Positions 39,236 to 40,829 of a stretch of DNA of 40,829 nucleotides are shown one piece after another (position 1 is the stretch's first letter; each line of letters opens with the position of its first letter). The DNA is from Hypsibius dujardini (lineage: Eukaryota > Tardigrada > Eutardigrada > Parachela > Hypsibiidae). The DNA lies in the NCBI GenBank assembly GCA_001579985.1, contig LRSR01002836.1:1-40829 (forward strand). The letters run 5' to 3'. The translations under genes and the position numbers were made by a program. The notes beneath the pieces are model-generated. The model saw only the letters and a program-made list of their open reading frames with translations, did not search any database and was not told where the DNA came from.

Positions 39236-40829
39236 ATGGGGTCGCTGTTCCGCAGCCAGGAGATGACCCTGTGTCAGCTGTTCCTCCAGTCCGAGGCAGC
39301 ATATGCTTGCGTGTCCGAGCTCGGCGAGCTGGGACTAGTCCAATTCCGCGATGTACGTCTTATGCGTCTTTTTGGGGAATAAAATCCGGTATTTTATGTA
39401 TGAAATTTATTCAGTAAACTTTGCTGGGGAATTTAATTAATTAATTTAAAATATTAAATGTTAAATTCCAAATGTGTTATTTTTCAAAACGTGAAACATG
39501 CAAATATTTGGACGACTTAAATCGTTTATGGGTATTCGTTCTTTCTATGTAGTTGAATCCGGATGTGAACGCATTCCAACGGAAGTTTGTCAACGAGATT
39601 CGTCGCTGCGATGAGATGGAACGAATCTTACGTATGACTATCGACCGAGGAGCTGCTTTCAGATTCCGTTAGTGAAGGGTTTGCCTCTTTTCATTAAAGG
39701 TTTTTTGGATGCGGAGGTCAGGAAGGACGGCATTCCCATCTTGGAGACGGGCGAGAACCCGGAAGCGCCACAGCCGCGCGAGATGATTGACTTGGAGGTA
39801 TGGCCGGGGCGTTGATTGGTTGATTTAAGGTGATGTATTCGGTCATTGCTTGCTTTGATTGATTAGTTGATTAAGTTGATGTATTCGGTCATTGCTTGCT
39901 TTGATTGATTGGTTGATTTAAATTGATGTGTTCGGTCATTGCTTGCTTTGATTGATTGGTTGATTTAAATTGATGTATTCGGTCATTGTCTGCTTCGATT
40001 GATTGGTTGATTTAAGTTGATGTGTCCGGTGATTGCTTGCTTTGATTGATTGGTGGATTGTCGGTGAAGTTGGAAAGAAGTCTAATTTGATAGGCCGATG
40101 GCGATCTGGATACTTCTTTGCACGAAACGTTCTTTTGCAATAGGCAACATTTGAAAAGCTGGAGAATGAAATGAAGGAGATCAACAACAATTCGGAGGCT
40201 CTGAAGCGAAATTATCTGGAGCTCTCGGAGCTGAAGCACATCTTACGGAAGACTCAAAATTTCTTCGATGAGGTAAGCACCAACCGTTTTCTTCTTTCTT
40301 TTAATCCAATTAAGCTATTCGTATAGTTAGGGAAGTTTTGAAAAAGATTCCTCATTTGGTTAACTTTTTTGATGGCCTTAACCACCTCTTTCATCCGATT
40401 CAGTCGAATCGGTCAATTTTTATTCTTTTGATTCATTGGAAAAACATTTACTTAAAATACTTGAAAAAAAAATGCTTGACTGTAAATAAATTAGTTATTT
40501 TTGCTGCGTTTGAAATCATTAAAATTAAAATCTGTATTTAAAATATTCATATTTTATTTACGGTTTCAAAATTTAGTTCACATATTTTATTATGTCACTT
40601 AAATATGGCTTATTCATCTTTCGGTCAGGTTAATTTTTTTGTAAAGTTCATTTAATTTCAAAGATGAACACTCCGATCAATAAATGTACTTTTGAATTGC
40701 TCTCTTCCGGCGCTTTCTCTTCTCAAGCGCGCACAGCCTTGCGCTGAACACATCCGTGTCTATTTCTCCTCCTAATCCATAACAGATGCAACAAGACAGT
40801 AATCCCATTCGACCGGGCGAGAACGCCGG
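39236..40829 (+). CDS. ATP6V0A1: V-type proton ATPase 116 kDa subunit a, N-terminal part (runs off the window)
   Basis: Exons 39236-39352, 39555-39631, 39700-39797, 40144-40272 and 40786 to beyond 40829 (first 155 codons). Subunit a of the membrane Vo sector carries the proton half-channels and anchors the V1 stator; its N-terminal half is cytosolic and sets localisation. The start [39 protein letters not shown] is given in pieces by [10 protein letters not shown] and [13 protein letters not shown], both family hallmarks. It is followed by [33 protein letters not shown] and a coiled-coil-like [34 protein letters not shown]. All phases agree. The rest, including the membrane domain with the essential Arg, lies outside the window, so the paralogue (a1-a4 type) cannot be assigned; the symbol is a family label. 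Confidence 0.93.
39820..40060. repeat. 47 bp tandem repeat in V-ATPase a intron 3
   Basis: GATGT(A/G)TTCGGTCATTGCTT recurs at about 39832, 39878, 39925, 39972 and 40019 (46-47 base spacing), with TTGATTGATTGGTTGATTTAA between. Confidence 0.93.

Noticed and set aside
1-40829. tRNA, rRNA or transposase genes
   Set aside because: I looked for cloverleaf-type A/B boxes, conserved rRNA words and DDE-type coding remnants and found none I could defend; the MITEs have no coding partner here.

Overview
The window is nuclear DNA from an animal, probably an invertebrate; I cannot name the taxon. Ten protein-coding genes can be reconstructed by hand. Nine are multi-exon with GT-AG introns and consistent splice phases, and one is a lectin-like gene with a single firm exon. 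The set (SCOC, a GRXCR glutaredoxin-like protein, a GAB/DOS docking adaptor, calpain-15, RNF121, LRRC51, LAMTOR1, a probable NDC1 nucleoporin, V-ATPase subunit a) is metazoan. Density is about one gene per 4 kb. Introns run from about 60 bp to 2.4 kb, and most of the longer ones are filled with repeats.

Layout: SCOC (+, 995-3664); a short SUEL-lectin-like secreted protein (+, firm exon 6436-6766, possible upstream exon 4015-4080); GRXCR-like (-, 9753-13015); GAB/DOS-like (-, 15488-21412); calpain-15 (+, 22139-26570, head to head with GAB); RNF121-like E3 ligase (+, 27587-29962); LRRC51 (+, 30494-32745); LAMTOR1 (-, 33098-34465, tail to tail with LRRC51 and head to head with the next gene); probable NDC1 (+, 34996-37875); V-ATPase subunit a, N-terminal part (+, from 39236, runs off the window end). 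There is no operon-like logic: these are unrelated housekeeping, signalling, membrane and cilia/stereocilia genes packed close together. Two divergent pairs (GAB/calpain-15, LAMTOR1/NDC1) have short shared promoter regions.

The non-coding part is unusual. It carries at least ten small families of terminal-inverted-repeat, non-autonomous elements (MITEs, called A to J here), mostly 115-540 bp and bounded by TA. Several have two or three copies. No transposase gene is visible. In four cases (families B, C, D, J) one copy carries an internal segment amplified into a minisatellite or duplicated. For B, C and D a second copy in this same window shows an unamplified form. Several families (C, D, E, F, H) share a CCCCGCC-type GC box, and E, F and H carry nearly the same 18-19 bp motif just inside one terminal repeat.

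The rest is tetranucleotide (TCTG/CAGA), hexanucleotide (GTGTCT) and TTGATTGA-rich tandem repeats. These produce many spurious Cys/Leu/Ser/Val-rich open frames that should not be annotated as genes.

The most notable protein observation is that the calpain-15 homologue has Asp in place of the conserved catalytic Asn of the Cys-His-Asn triad.
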